Of a stretch of DNA of 14,962 nucleotides, positions 5,803 through 13,523 are shown in pieces. The translations under genes were made by a program, and so were the position numbers. This DNA is from SIG710 sp045587665 (lineage in GTDB: Bacteria; Bacillota; Clostridia; Oscillospirales; CAG-272), in contig JAZNCT010000043.1 in NCBI GenBank assembly GCA_045587665.1, positions 1 to 14,962 of the forward strand, in the 5' to 3' direction. How positions within the stretch are numbered: position 1 is the stretch's first letter; each line of letters opens with the position of its first letter. The notes under the pieces were generated by a model, which was not told where the DNA came from, searched no databases, and saw only the letters and a program-made list of their open reading frames with translations.

Positions 5803-6897
5803 TTATACATTGAACCTGAAAAGGACGATATCTCCGTCTGCAATAACATATTCCTTGCCTTCACTGCGCATAAGTCCCTGTTCCTTTGCCGCAGTCATTG
5901 TGCCGCATTTCATAAGATCGTCATAGGCAACGATCTCTGCACGGATAAATCCGCGCTCAAAATCGCTGTGTATCTTGCCTGCGGCCTGGGGAGCTTTTGT
6001 GCCCTTTGTGATAGTCCATGCACGGACTTCCTTTGGCCCTGCTGTCAGATAGCTTATAAGACCAAGCAATGTGTAGCTTGCTTTTATCAACCTGTCAAGG
6101 CCGCTTTCAGCAATTCCAAGGTCTTCAAGAAACAGTGCCTTTTCCTCTGCGTCAAGCTCTGCTATCTCTGCTTCAATGCCTGCGCATATAGCTATGACCT
6201 GAGCGTGCTCGCTTTCTGCGTGCGCCTTCAGCTTCATGTACATTTCATTGCCTGTAGGCTCGCTGCCTGCTTCCTCTTCGCTCACATTGGCAACATAAAT
6301 GATAGGCTTCAGCGTGAGCAGATTTGCCTCTGCAATAAAGGAAAGCTCGTCTTCGTTAAGTTCAATGGCACGTGCGCACTTGCCTTCTTCGAGACCTGCA
6401 TAGACCTTTTCAAGGGCTTCAAGCTCCTGTGCCAGAGTTTTATCACCTTTCATTGCTTTGCGAACCCTATCCATTCTTCTTTCGAGAATCTCCATATCCG
6501 AGAATATAAGTTCAAGATTTATGGTTTCAAGATCTCTCATAGGGTCAATGCCGCCGTCAACGTGAATGATGTTGTCGTCCTTAAAGCAGCGGATAACATG
6601 GAGAATAGCATCAACCTCACGGATGTGAGAGAGAAATTTATTTCCGAGACCCTCTCCCTTTGAAGCACCTCTTACAAGACCCGCAATATCAACAAATTCA
6701 ATAACTGCCGGCGTATATTTTTCGGGATTATACATTTCTGCAAGCACATCAAGGCGGCTGTCGGGAACTGCAACAACTCCTACATTCGGCTCTATCGTGC
6801 AAAAGGGATAGTTTGCGGATTCTGCTCCTGCATTTGTCAGGGCGTTAAAAAGTGTACTTTTACCAACATTGGGTAGTCCAACGATGCCGAGTTTCAT
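5803..6897 (-). CDS. ychF: Redox-regulated NTPase YchF (OBG family)
   Basis: A 364-residue cytoplasmic P-loop NTPase that associates with ribosomes and, in characterised members, hydrolyses ATP rather than GTP. The order of motifs is typical: GLPNVGKST Walker A (7-15), PFCTIEPN switch region (31-38), DIAGLVRGASKGEGLGN (70-86), and NVSE (204-207) in place of the NKxD guanine-specificity motif, the hallmark of YchF. A coiled helical insert lies around 125-185, and the C-terminal TGS domain spans about 280-364 (including HSDFERGFIRAEIV). The start follows AGGAGC on the minus strand by 11 bases. It is transcribed alone from its own promoter, convergent with fakB and divergent from the second marR. 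It is a conserved housekeeping gene and nothing in it is unusual. Confidence 0.97.
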   Translation of the reverse strand: MKLGIVGLPNVGKSTLFNALTNAGAESANYPFCTIEPNVGVVAVPDSRLDVLAEMYNPEKYTPAVIEFVDIAGLVRGASKGEGLGNKFLSHIREVDAILHVIRCFKDDNIIHVDGGIDPMRDLETINLELIFSDMEILERRMDRVRKAMKGDKTLAQELEALEKVYAGLEEGKCARAIELNEDELSFIAEANLLTLKPIIYVANVSEEEAGSEPTGNEMYMKLKAHAESEHAQVIAICAGIEAEIAELDAEEKALFLEDLGIAESGLDRLIKASYTLLGLISYLTAGPKEVRAWTITKGTKAPQAAGKIHSDFERGFIRAEIVAYDDLMKCGTMTAAKEQGLMRSEGKEYVIADGDIVLFRFNV

Positions 6898-6941
6898 AAA
6901 ATGATATAGCTCCTTATTTACTACTGAAATATTCTGGAGAT

Positions 6942-6970
6942 ATTATAACACATTTTTTTAGATTTGTAAA
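6942..6970 (-). promoter_or_regulatory. Promoter of ychF
   Basis: On the minus strand, TTTACA (6965-6970) and TATAAT (6942-6947) are spaced by 17 bp. The start would be near 6935. It is divergent from, but does not overlap, the marR2 promoter at 7004-7032. Confidence 0.82.
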
Positions 6971-7003
6971 GGACATTTTATCTCTTAAAAACTGTTTATT
7001 CTA

Positions 7004-7032
7004 TTGACATTGTCGAAGAAAACAGATATAAT
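7004..7032 (+). promoter_or_regulatory. Consensus promoter of the marR2-ABC exporter operon
   Basis: TTGACA (7004-7009) and TATAAT (7027-7032), 17 bp apart, match the consensus perfectly. The start is predicted near 7039, inside a large palindrome, giving a leader of about 57 nt. Confidence 0.88.
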
Positions 7033-7065
7033 AGTTGCGCGTGCAACGGTTGCAAGCGCAACTAT
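7031..7065. promoter_or_regulatory. Double palindromic operator of the exporter operon
   Basis: Two palindromes with the form GTTGC-N4-GCAAC lie in tandem at 7034-7047 and 7049-7062, 15 bp centre to centre. Together they make a larger inverted repeat whose outer arms are ATAGTTGCGC (7031-7040) and GCGCAACTAT (7056-7065). The block begins within the -10 box and covers the transcription start, an ideal repressor position. The MarR protein encoded directly downstream is the likely ligand. The 5-4-5 geometry matches the operators at the fak promoter, with C for A at the inner base of the half-site. Confidence 0.7.
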
Positions 7066-7095
7066 CGCCGAACCAAACATTATATGGAGGTAAAT

Positions 7096-7566
7096 ATGCC
7101 GTCTATATCCAGATGTATAAATACTATCAACCGTGCTTCGGGAATGTTCAGGAATGCTAATATAAACAATGAGGAGCTGAGGCCCTATCTTCAAAGCTAT
7201 ATTCTTGTTATCACGGGAAATCCGGGCATATCACAGGAGCAGATAGCACGCAAACTCTGTGTTGATAAAAGCAGTGTTGCCCGTGCTCTTGCAGTGCTCC
7301 AAAAATCCGATTATATCAAGCGAGAAAAGGATGAAAATGATCGTCGCATTATGTTGGTCTATCCAACTGAGAAGGCTATTTCATCAAGAGAGATAATTAA
7401 AGCAGCTTACAGGGCATGGAATGAATATATAAATGAGGGCTTTTCTGAGGAGGAGGCTGCCGCTTTTTCCGATTTGCTTGAAAAGGCTGCTAAAAGAGCC
7501 GCTGAATATGCTATGAAAAAGCTTGACGATGAGGATCTTCACGGAGAGGGAGGCGACGAGCTTTGA
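7096..7566 (+). CDS. MarR-family regulator of an ABC exporter operon
   Basis: A 156-residue winged-helix regulator. The DNA-binding domain spans about 43-92: ISQEQIARKL, then the recognition helix in DKSSVARALAVLQKS (57-71), then the wing with DENDRRIMLVYPT (79-91). The DxRR-type wing is typical of MarR proteins. The C-terminal helix and acidic tail (DDEDLHGEGGDEL) complete it. The ATG at 7096 follows TGGAGG (7085-7090) by five bases; an in-frame ATG at 7084 overlaps that site. Its stop codon overlaps the TTG start of the first ABC gene, so the three genes are translationally coupled. It probably represses its own operon through the palindromes at 7031-7065 and is released by a compound that the exporter removes; the inducer is unknown. 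Confidence 0.92.
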   Translation: MPSISRCINTINRASGMFRNANINNEELRPYLQSYILVITGNPGISQEQIARKLCVDKSSVARALAVLQKSDYIKREKDENDRRIMLVYPTEKAISSREIIKAAYRAWNEYINEGFSEEEAAAFSDLLEKAAKRAAEYAMKKLDDEDLHGEGGDEL

Positions 7567-9281
7567 AATTGATAATCAGATATATCAGCCGTTTTAAATG
7601 GCTTATGCTTTGGGGACTTTTTATAAAGATCCTCGGAACACTTATGGATCTTGTTCTCCCTTATATTCTTGCACATATTATTGACGATGTTGTTCCAAGG
7701 GGAAATCAGAACGCCATTTTTATCTGGGGCGCAATAATGATATTCTGCTCGGTTGCGGCTTTGCTTTGGAATATTTATGCAAACAGAATCGCTTCAAGAG
7801 TTGCACGGGATACAACAAAATCTATTCGCCACGATCTGTTTGAAAAGGTGATGTATCTTTCGGCTTCACAGCTGGACGAGCTTACTGTGCCAAGCCTTGA
7901 ATCACGGCTTACCTCAGATACCTTTCAGATTCACAGAGTTGTGGGAATGATGCAGAGGATAGGAGTGAGGGCTCCGATTCTCTTGGTCGGCGGCATACTT
8001 CTCACTTTGACTCTCGACAGTGTGCTCACCCTTGTTATGGTAGCCACGCTGCCTTTTATCGGCATAACGGTCTACTTTGTTTCACGAAAAGGTATACCTA
8101 TGTTTACCCAAGTGCAAAAGGGTGTTGACAATATGACCAGAGTTGTTCGTGAAAATGCGCAAGGAATAAGGGTTGTTAAGGCACTGTCAAAAACCGATTA
8201 TGAGCGCAGACACTTTGAAGAGGTAAACAGAGAGCTTGTTGCACTTGAAAAAAGAGCAAGTCTTACAATGGCGATAACAAACCCGATGATGACCCTTTTT
8301 CTGAATGTGGGACTTGCAGCTGTTATACTTGTGGGTGCTTTCAGAGTTAAGGGAGAGCTTACAGATACCGGAGTTATCATTGCCTTTATGTCATATTTCA
8401 CCATTGTGACAAACGCAATGCTGACAATAACGAGAATATTTACTATGATGTCAAGAGGAACTGCCTCAGCAAACAGAATAGAAGAGGTGCTTTCGCTCCA
8501 AAGTGATCTTGATGTTGTAAAAGATGAAGCAAGCCCTGCCAAAGAAGGATATATTGTTTTTGAAAATGTTGATTTCTCTTATAACAAGGTCAAAAATAAC
8601 CTGAGCAATATCAGTTTTTCTTTGCCAAAAGGGGGAACTCTTGGTATAATCGGTGCAACGGGAAGCGGAAAATCAACGCTGATACAGCTTCTTATGCGCT
8701 GTTATGATGCCGATAGCGGCAGGATTTTTGTGGACGGCAGAGATGTGAGATCTTATGAGATTGAGGAGCTTCATTCAAAGATCGGCATTGTGCGTCAGAA
8801 TGATTTTTTGTATAATGATACTATAGAAGAGAATATTCGATTTGGACGCGATATTTCCTCAGAGGACATAGTTAAGGCGGCAAAGGCTGCTCAGGCACAT
8901 CAGTTTATATCAGAAACTGCCGATGGCTACGACCATATGCTAAATGCCAAGGGGACAAATGTTTCGGGCGGACAAAAGCAGAGATTGCTTATTGCAAGAG
9001 CTCTTGCCTCCTCTCCCGAGCTGCTTGTTTTTGACGATTCCTCTTCGGCTCTTGACTATAAGACCGATGCGGCGCTGAGACGTGCTATTGCAGAAAATTA
9101 CGGAGGTGCAACAATGGTTGTTGTGGCTCAGCGAGTGAGCTCTATTATGAGCTCTGATCTTATACTTGTTCTTGACGGCGGAAGGATAATTGGCCATGGC
9201 AAACACGAAGAGCTTATGGAAAATTGCATGATTTACCGTGAGATAAGTGACTCACAGCTTGGAGGTGCTATTCTTGAATAA
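7563..9281 (+). CDS. ABC exporter half-transporter, degenerate-site subunit
   Basis: A 572-residue protein with an N-terminal six-helix membrane domain (about 1-300) and a C-terminal nucleotide-binding domain (about 330-572). It has Walker A GATGSGKST (364-372), Q-loop Q412 and a canonical signature VSGGQ (467-471). Its Walker B reads LLVFDD, with Asp492 where the catalytic Glu is expected, and the H-loop position is Gln523 instead of His. These changes mark the catalytically weak site of heterodimeric exporters such as TM287/288, BmrCD and LmrCD. The start is a TTG at 7563, overlapping the marR stop as TTGA; GGGAGG (7548-7553) is placed nine bases upstream. It forms a dimer with the next gene. 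The substrate is probably a drug or other amphipathic compound, inferred from the MarR context. Confidence 0.93.
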   Translation: MKLIIRYISRFKWLMLWGLFIKILGTLMDLVLPYILAHIIDDVVPRGNQNAIFIWGAIMIFCSVAALLWNIYANRIASRVARDTTKSIRHDLFEKVMYLSASQLDELTVPSLESRLTSDTFQIHRVVGMMQRIGVRAPILLVGGILLTLTLDSVLTLVMVATLPFIGITVYFVSRKGIPMFTQVQKGVDNMTRVVRENAQGIRVVKALSKTDYERRHFEEVNRELVALEKRASLTMAITNPMMTLFLNVGLAAVILVGAFRVKGELTDTGVIIAFMSYFTIVTNAMLTITRIFTMMSRGTASANRIEEVLSLQSDLDVVKDEASPAKEGYIVFENVDFSYNKVKNNLSNISFSLPKGGTLGIIGATGSGKSTLIQLLMRCYDADSGRIFVDGRDVRSYEIEELHSKIGIVRQNDFLYNDTIEENIRFGRDISSEDIVKAAKAAQAHQFISETADGYDHMLNAKGTNVSGGQKQRLLIARALASSPELLVFDDSSSALDYKTDAALRRAIAENYGGATMVVVAQRVSSIMSSDLILVLDGGRIIGHGKHEELMENCMIYREISDSQLGGAILE

Positions 9282-11085
9282 CAAAATGGAAAATGTAAAA
9301 ATACAAGAAGAGAATGGCAAAAAAAAGAAACAGCTTATCAGAATGTTTGCATATGTTTTCAGATACAAGTGGATTGCCCTTGCGGCTTTTGCCGTTATGT
9401 TGGCTTCAAACATTCTTGCGCTATGGGGCCCAACACTTTCAGGAAAGGCTATCAATGCTATCGGTGATACCCCTTCGGGTGTTGATATACCAAGAGTGTT
9501 CTATTTCTGTATCCTTATGGTCATCTCTTATGTTGCTTCGGGAGTGCTTTCATATCTCAATTCGGTAATAATGGTAAATCTCAGCCAAAAGATTACATAT
9601 TCAATGCGAAAAGAGATATTTGAGCACCTCACCTCTCTCCCTGTTTCCTATTTTGACAAGACCGCAACAGGAGATATTATCAGTCATATTTCCTATGATG
9701 TTGATACTATAAATACATCGCTATCAACGGATATGCTGCATATGGGGGCTGGAATCGTAACCGTTTTGGGATCACTGATAATGATGCTTTCCATTTCCCC
9801 CATAATGGTTTCGGTGTTTCTTATCACCATTCCGTTTTCTATACTTTTCACTCGGTATAAAACAAAAAGGATCCAGCCCTATTTTAAGGCGAGATCGGGA
9901 AAGATAGGCGAGCTTAACGGCTATGCGGAGGAGATGCTGTCGGGCCAGAAGACCATAAGAGCCTATAGTAGAGAGAAGGTCATAATTTCACGTTTTGATA
10001 AGAAAAACGAGATAACTACGAATGCCTATTATGATGCCGAATATCATGGCTGTGTTATAGGCCCTTCGATGAATTTTGTAAACAACGTTTCGCTCTCTCT
10101 TATCAGTGTGCTTGGCGGATGTTTGTATTTATATTCTATAACGGCGATCTCCCCTCTTGCCTTTCTTGTTATCGACCTTGGAAATGTAGCTTCATTCATA
10201 CAGTATTCAAGAAAATTTGCAGGGCCGATAAACGAATTTGCAAACATTCTAAATGAGGTGCAGTCTGCAATGGCGGCGGCAGAGCGAGTGTTCAGGATCC
10301 TTGATGCTCCTGCTGAAAAAGAGGATGCTGAGGTGGCAGTTGTTCTCTCGGATATTAGAGGAGATGTTAAGCTGGAAGGCGTAAAATTTGGATATGATGA
10401 ATCACGAGAGATACTTCACGATCTGTCTTTTCATGCAAAGCCCGGCTCGGTGGTTGCCATAGTTGGTCCTACCGGTGCGGGAAAAACGACCATAATAAAC
10501 CTTCTTATGCGCTTTTATGATGTAAGCGGTGGAAGGATAAGTGTTGACGGAAATGAAATAGAAGGTGTTACGCGTGAAAGCCTGAGAAAGGCTTATACAA
10601 TGGTGCTTCAGGACACATGGCTCTTTCACGGAACGATTTTTGAAAATATAGCTTACGGCAAAGAGGGAGCAACTTTGGAGGAGGCTATGGCGGCGGCAAA
10701 GGCGGCCAAGATAGACGATTATATAGAGCACCTTCCTGAGGGGTACAACACAATTCTTTCTGACGACGGAGTCAATATATCAAAGGGGCAGAAGCAGCTG
10801 ATAACCATTGCAAGGGCAATGCTTGCAGACGCTCCGATGCTGATCCTTGACGAGGCAACCTCAAATGTTGACTCAAGAACAGAGCATCAGATCCAGGAAG
10901 CGATGTATAAGCTTATGGAGGGCAGGACCTGCTTTGTTATAGCACACAGACTTTCAACGGTTAAAAATGCCGACCTTATTCTTGTGCTGAAGGACGGTGA
11001 CGTTATAGAGCAGGGAACACATGGCGAATTGATGAAGCGAGAGGGAGGATTTTACAGGGCTCTTTATCATTCACAGTTCGATTAA
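9274..11085 (+). CDS. ABC exporter half-transporter, catalytic subunit
   Basis: About 603 residues with a membrane domain (roughly 25-330) and an ATPase domain (about 360-603). Walker A is GPTGAGKTT (398-406), Walker B LILDEA includes the catalytic Glu527, and the H-loop has His558, so this subunit supplies the competent Walker motifs. Its signature is ISKGQ (502-506) in place of LSGGQ, the complementary defect expected for the partner of a degenerate subunit: the site pairing subunit 1 Walker motifs with this signature is non-canonical, the other is fully canonical. The start is uncertain. GGAGG (9261-9265) best serves the TTG at 9274, which overlaps the previous gene by eight bases; an ATG at 9286 is the alternative, and a GTG at 9247 lies before that ribosome site. 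The frame ends the marR-exporter operon. Confidence 0.93.
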   Translation: MNNKMENVKIQEENGKKKKQLIRMFAYVFRYKWIALAAFAVMLASNILALWGPTLSGKAINAIGDTPSGVDIPRVFYFCILMVISYVASGVLSYLNSVIMVNLSQKITYSMRKEIFEHLTSLPVSYFDKTATGDIISHISYDVDTINTSLSTDMLHMGAGIVTVLGSLIMMLSISPIMVSVFLITIPFSILFTRYKTKRIQPYFKARSGKIGELNGYAEEMLSGQKTIRAYSREKVIISRFDKKNEITTNAYYDAEYHGCVIGPSMNFVNNVSLSLISVLGGCLYLYSITAISPLAFLVIDLGNVASFIQYSRKFAGPINEFANILNEVQSAMAAAERVFRILDAPAEKEDAEVAVVLSDIRGDVKLEGVKFGYDESREILHDLSFHAKPGSVVAIVGPTGAGKTTIINLLMRFYDVSGGRISVDGNEIEGVTRESLRKAYTMVLQDTWLFHGTIFENIAYGKEGATLEEAMAAAKAAKIDDYIEHLPEGYNTILSDDGVNISKGQKQLITIARAMLADAPMLILDEATSNVDSRTEHQIQEAMYKLMEGRTCFVIAHRLSTVKNADLILVLKDGDVIEQGTHGELMKREGGFYRALYHSQFD

Positions 11086-11097
11086 AATATTGATAAA

Positions 11098-11140
11098 ATA
11101 CACCCTTTTTCATTGACTTTGATGAAAAAGGGTGTATAAT
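11098..11140 (+). promoter_or_regulatory. Promoter inside a 40-bp inverted repeat, upstream of MFS
   Basis: Bases 11098-11113 and 11122-11137 are perfect 16-bp reverse complements around an 8-base centre. TTGACT (11113-11118) lies in the centre and TATAAT (11135-11140) at the edge of the right arm, 16 bp apart, so promoter and repeat coincide. No T run follows on the plus strand, so it is a weak terminator for the ABC operon; a repressor operator or a combined element is possible. Transcription would start near 11147, about 35 nt before the MFS ATG. Confidence 0.65.
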
Positions 11141-11181
11141 ATTATTAGATCTAAGCTATTATAAAGAAAGGTGAATTTAAA

Positions 11182-12480
11182 ATGAAGCTGAATTATAAGC
11201 GAACGATTCTGATCGGTCTTGCCTTTATGTCAATACTTGCCTTCTGGCAGTTTTATGACCAGGTTATCCCCTATATTCTTGAAAATGTTTTTGGTCTTGA
11301 AACCTTTGAGGCAAATGCAATTATGTCTATCGACAATGTGCTTGCCATATTCATGCTTCCCCTTTTCGGCGCAATTTCGGATAGAACCAACACAAAATTG
11401 GGAAAGCGAACTCCTTTTATTCTGTTTGGTACTATCGCCGCAGTTATCCTTATGGTGGTTCTTGCATTTTTTGAGCAGGAAAAGCATTTTTGGGGCTTTT
11501 TCTTTACTCTTTTTGCCCTGCTTGTAACTATGGCAATATACCGCACTCCTGCAGTGGCGTATATGCCTGACGTTACAGAAAAGCCACTTAGAAGCAAGGC
11601 AAATGCTATAATCAATCTGGTTGGATATCTTGGCGGAATTTTTGCAACGGTCGTTATGATGTTTATGCTGAAAAGCGAAAAGAACGAACAGGGGGAATCT
11701 GTTTACAGCGCGGGGCAATCCTTTATGCCGGTATTTATCGTTATTGCCGCTTTTATGCTGGTGACCGTTCTTGTTATGGTGGCATCTCTCAGAGAAAACA
11801 AGCTTCCACACATAAAAGAAGAAAAAGACCCCAATGAATCTGATGGCAAGGGCATTAAGCTGCCGAAGGATGTTTTCAGAAGCCTTGTGCTGATCCTTTT
11901 GTCGGTATTTCTTTGGTTTATGGCTTATAATGCTGTGACAACTGCATTCTCACGTTATTGCAATGAGATTTGGAAGGTTGACCTTGGCGCTTCTTCGGGC
12001 TATCTGCTGGTTGCAACAGTTGCGGCTATAGCGGCATTTGTTCCACTTGGCTTTATTTCCGGGTCTTTGGGAAGAAAAAAGGCAGTTCTCCTTGGAATTT
12101 CGCTGATGACGGTTTGCTATTTTGTGGCAATATTTATAAAAGAACAAACTCCTCTTATGTATGCGATCTTTGCTCTTGTGGGTATAGGCTGGGCGTCGAT
12201 AAATGTTAATTCCTTCCCAATGGTGGTTGAAATGAGCACAGGTGCAGACGTTGGAAAATATACAGGATTTTATTATACCTTCTCTATGGCAGCTCAGATA
12301 ACAACTCCGCTTCTTTCCGGTTGGCTTATTGATCACCTTAAATGGGGATATTCGATCCTGTTCCCCTATGCGGTGCTGTTTTCTGCGCTCTCCTTTGTTA
12401 CAATGAGTCTTGTAAAGCACGGTGACTCAAAGCCGGCCCAAAAAGGCTCAATTATAGAAAGCTTTGATGTGGGTGACTGA
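11182..12480 (+). CDS. MFS transporter, GPH/SLC45-like (sugar-cation symporter type)
   Basis: A 432-residue membrane protein with about 12 hydrophobic segments in two halves, separated by a charged loop (about 203-230). The loop between helices 2 and 3, GAISDRTNTKLGKRTP (63-78), is the major-facilitator motif A in the form seen in GPH and SLC45 sugar symporters. RTPAVAYMPDVTEKPLRSKANAI (first part from 121) and VGKYTGFYYTFSMA (from 357) fit the same group. The substrate is probably a glycoside or other small polar solute, but cannot be fixed. The ATG is preceded by AAAGGTG (about 11166-11172). It is followed by a glycerophosphodiesterase gene with a one-base gap, so the pair is one operon; uptake of a glycerol-linked compound is an attractive but unproven link. 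Confidence 0.9.
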   Translation: MKLNYKRTILIGLAFMSILAFWQFYDQVIPYILENVFGLETFEANAIMSIDNVLAIFMLPLFGAISDRTNTKLGKRTPFILFGTIAAVILMVVLAFFEQEKHFWGFFFTLFALLVTMAIYRTPAVAYMPDVTEKPLRSKANAIINLVGYLGGIFATVVMMFMLKSEKNEQGESVYSAGQSFMPVFIVIAAFMLVTVLVMVASLRENKLPHIKEEKDPNESDGKGIKLPKDVFRSLVLILLSVFLWFMAYNAVTTAFSRYCNEIWKVDLGASSGYLLVATVAAIAAFVPLGFISGSLGRKKAVLLGISLMTVCYFVAIFIKEQTPLMYAIFALVGIGWASINVNSFPMVVEMSTGADVGKYTGFYYTFSMAAQITTPLLSGWLIDHLKWGYSILFPYAVLFSALSFVTMSLVKHGDSKPAQKGSIIESFDVGD

Positions 12481-12481
12481 A

Positions 12482-13288
12482 ATGCTTCCGTTTATTTTGA
12501 TCGGGTTTATAGTTCTCCTTTTTGCAGCCTTTGTTTTTATGATCGCTCCTGCAAAAAGAAAGCATGAGGACAGGAAAATCCTAAAGGGACTTTTCATTGC
12601 ACACAGGGGACTTCACGATGCCTCCCGCCAGGTGCCGGAAAATTCAATAGCAGCTTTCAGGGCGGCTGCTGAAAAAGGATATGCTATTGAAAACGATATA
12701 CATTTGACAAAAGACGGCAGGGTTGTGGTTTTTCACGATGACGATCTCTACAGAATGTGCTCTATAAAGGCAAGACCCGAGGACATGACTCTTGAAGAAC
12801 TGAAAAAATTGCGCCTTGGCGGCACAGATGAGGCTATTCCCACTCTTGAAGAATGTCTTGAAGTGATAGACGGCAGGGTTCCTCTGCTTATCGAGTTCAA
12901 ATGCAAAAGCGGAAGTGCCGCTCCCATTTGCATTGCAGCAGATGCTATTCTTAGAGGATATAACGGCAAGTATTTTGTGCAGTCCTTTTATCCGCCTGTT
13001 CTTTCGTGGTATAAAAGAAACCGGAAGGATGTTATGCGCGGTCAGCTTTCCTCTGCCTTTAAGGGTGATAAGCTTCATATGAGAATGCTTGGGTGCCTGC
13101 TGTTTAATTTTATGTCACGACCTGATTTTGTTTCCTATGATTTTAAATATGCCAAAGAGCCGTCACGTCTTTTTTGCAGCTTGCTGGGAGCTTTTCCCGT
13201 GGGCTGGACATTTAAGGATCAAAAGGATATAGAATCATACCGAAAGCAGTTCGACGCATATATTTTTGAAGGCTTTTTGCCTGAGTAA
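12482..13288 (+). CDS. Membrane-anchored glycerophosphodiester phosphodiesterase (GDPD)
   Basis: The enzyme hydrolyses glycerophosphodiesters to glycerol-3-phosphate and an alcohol. With the ATG at 12482 it has 268 residues: one hydrophobic helix (about 4-22), a basic stretch KRKHEDRK after it, then a TIM-barrel catalytic domain. Catalytic and metal-site motifs are HRG (41-43), PENS (52-55), ENDIHLTKDG (70-79), HDDD (85-88) and EFK (138-140). The positive charges after the helix suggest that the catalytic domain faces the cytoplasm. The start is chosen for GGTGA (12472-12476) five bases before it and coupling to the MFS stop one base upstream; an ATG at 12467 would overlap the MFS gene and has a weaker site. 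A strong terminator overlaps its stop. The partnership with MFS suggests breakdown of an imported substrate, or recycling of lipid head groups. Confidence 0.92.
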   Translation: MLPFILIGFIVLLFAAFVFMIAPAKRKHEDRKILKGLFIAHRGLHDASRQVPENSIAAFRAAAEKGYAIENDIHLTKDGRVVVFHDDDLYRMCSIKARPEDMTLEELKKLRLGGTDEAIPTLEECLEVIDGRVPLLIEFKCKSGSAAPICIAADAILRGYNGKYFVQSFYPPVLSWYKRNRKDVMRGQLSSAFKGDKLHMRMLGCLLFNFMSRPDFVSYDFKYAKEPSRLFCSLLGAFPVGWTFKDQKDIESYRKQFDAYIFEGFLPE

Positions 13289-13331
13289 AACAAAGCACAA
13301 GTGCTTATCACTTGTGCTTTGTTTTGTTTTT
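13287..13331 (+). terminator. Terminator of the MFS-GDPD operon
   Basis: Perfect 17-bp arms at 13287-13303 and 13309-13325 enclose a CTTAT loop, followed by GTTTTTT. The stem starts on the last bases of the GDPD stop codon. Confidence 0.92.
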
Positions 13332-13332
13332 T

Positions 13333-13520
13333 GCCTCCGGCGGCTAAGGGACTTTTAGAAAAAGTCCCTTAGAACCCCAAAACTTTTAAATATTGGGCAT
13401 AGCATATATTTTTTTGAATTACTTGAAACATCAAACCAAATCCCTATTTAAAGTTTTTTGGTAATCTTAACCCTTTTTTGCAAAAAAGGGGTTAAGCGGG
13501 GGTTGGGGCAGCGCCCCATA
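13333..13520. repeat. Intergenic cluster of inverted repeats, possible dispersed element
   Basis: Between two convergent genes lie several nested or adjacent palindromes. First, 13344-13356 pairs with 13360-13372 (13 bp, CTAAGGGACTTTT arms). Second, CCAAAACTTTTAAATA (13377-13392) is an approximate inverse of TATTTAAAGTTTTTTGG (13445-13461), enclosing about 50 AT-rich bases. Third, 13466-13480 and 13481-13496 form a near-perfect palindrome with one extra G and T/A-rich arms. Fourth, TGGGGC-AGC-GCCCCA occupies 13504-13518. The last two, read on the minus strand, could terminate the alcohol dehydrogenase transcript. The modular, palindrome-rich make-up resembles intergenic repeat families I recall from Clostridia genomes, but there is only one copy in this window, so dispersal is not shown. 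No ORF or transposase is present. Confidence 0.5.
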
Positions 13521-13523
13521 TCC

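Noticed and set aside
5797..6663. A 288-codon plus-strand open frame opposite ychF
   Set aside because: It lies wholly antisense to the well-conserved ychF, has Cys/Phe-rich low-quality protein and no ribosome site; it is a shadow of ychF codon use.
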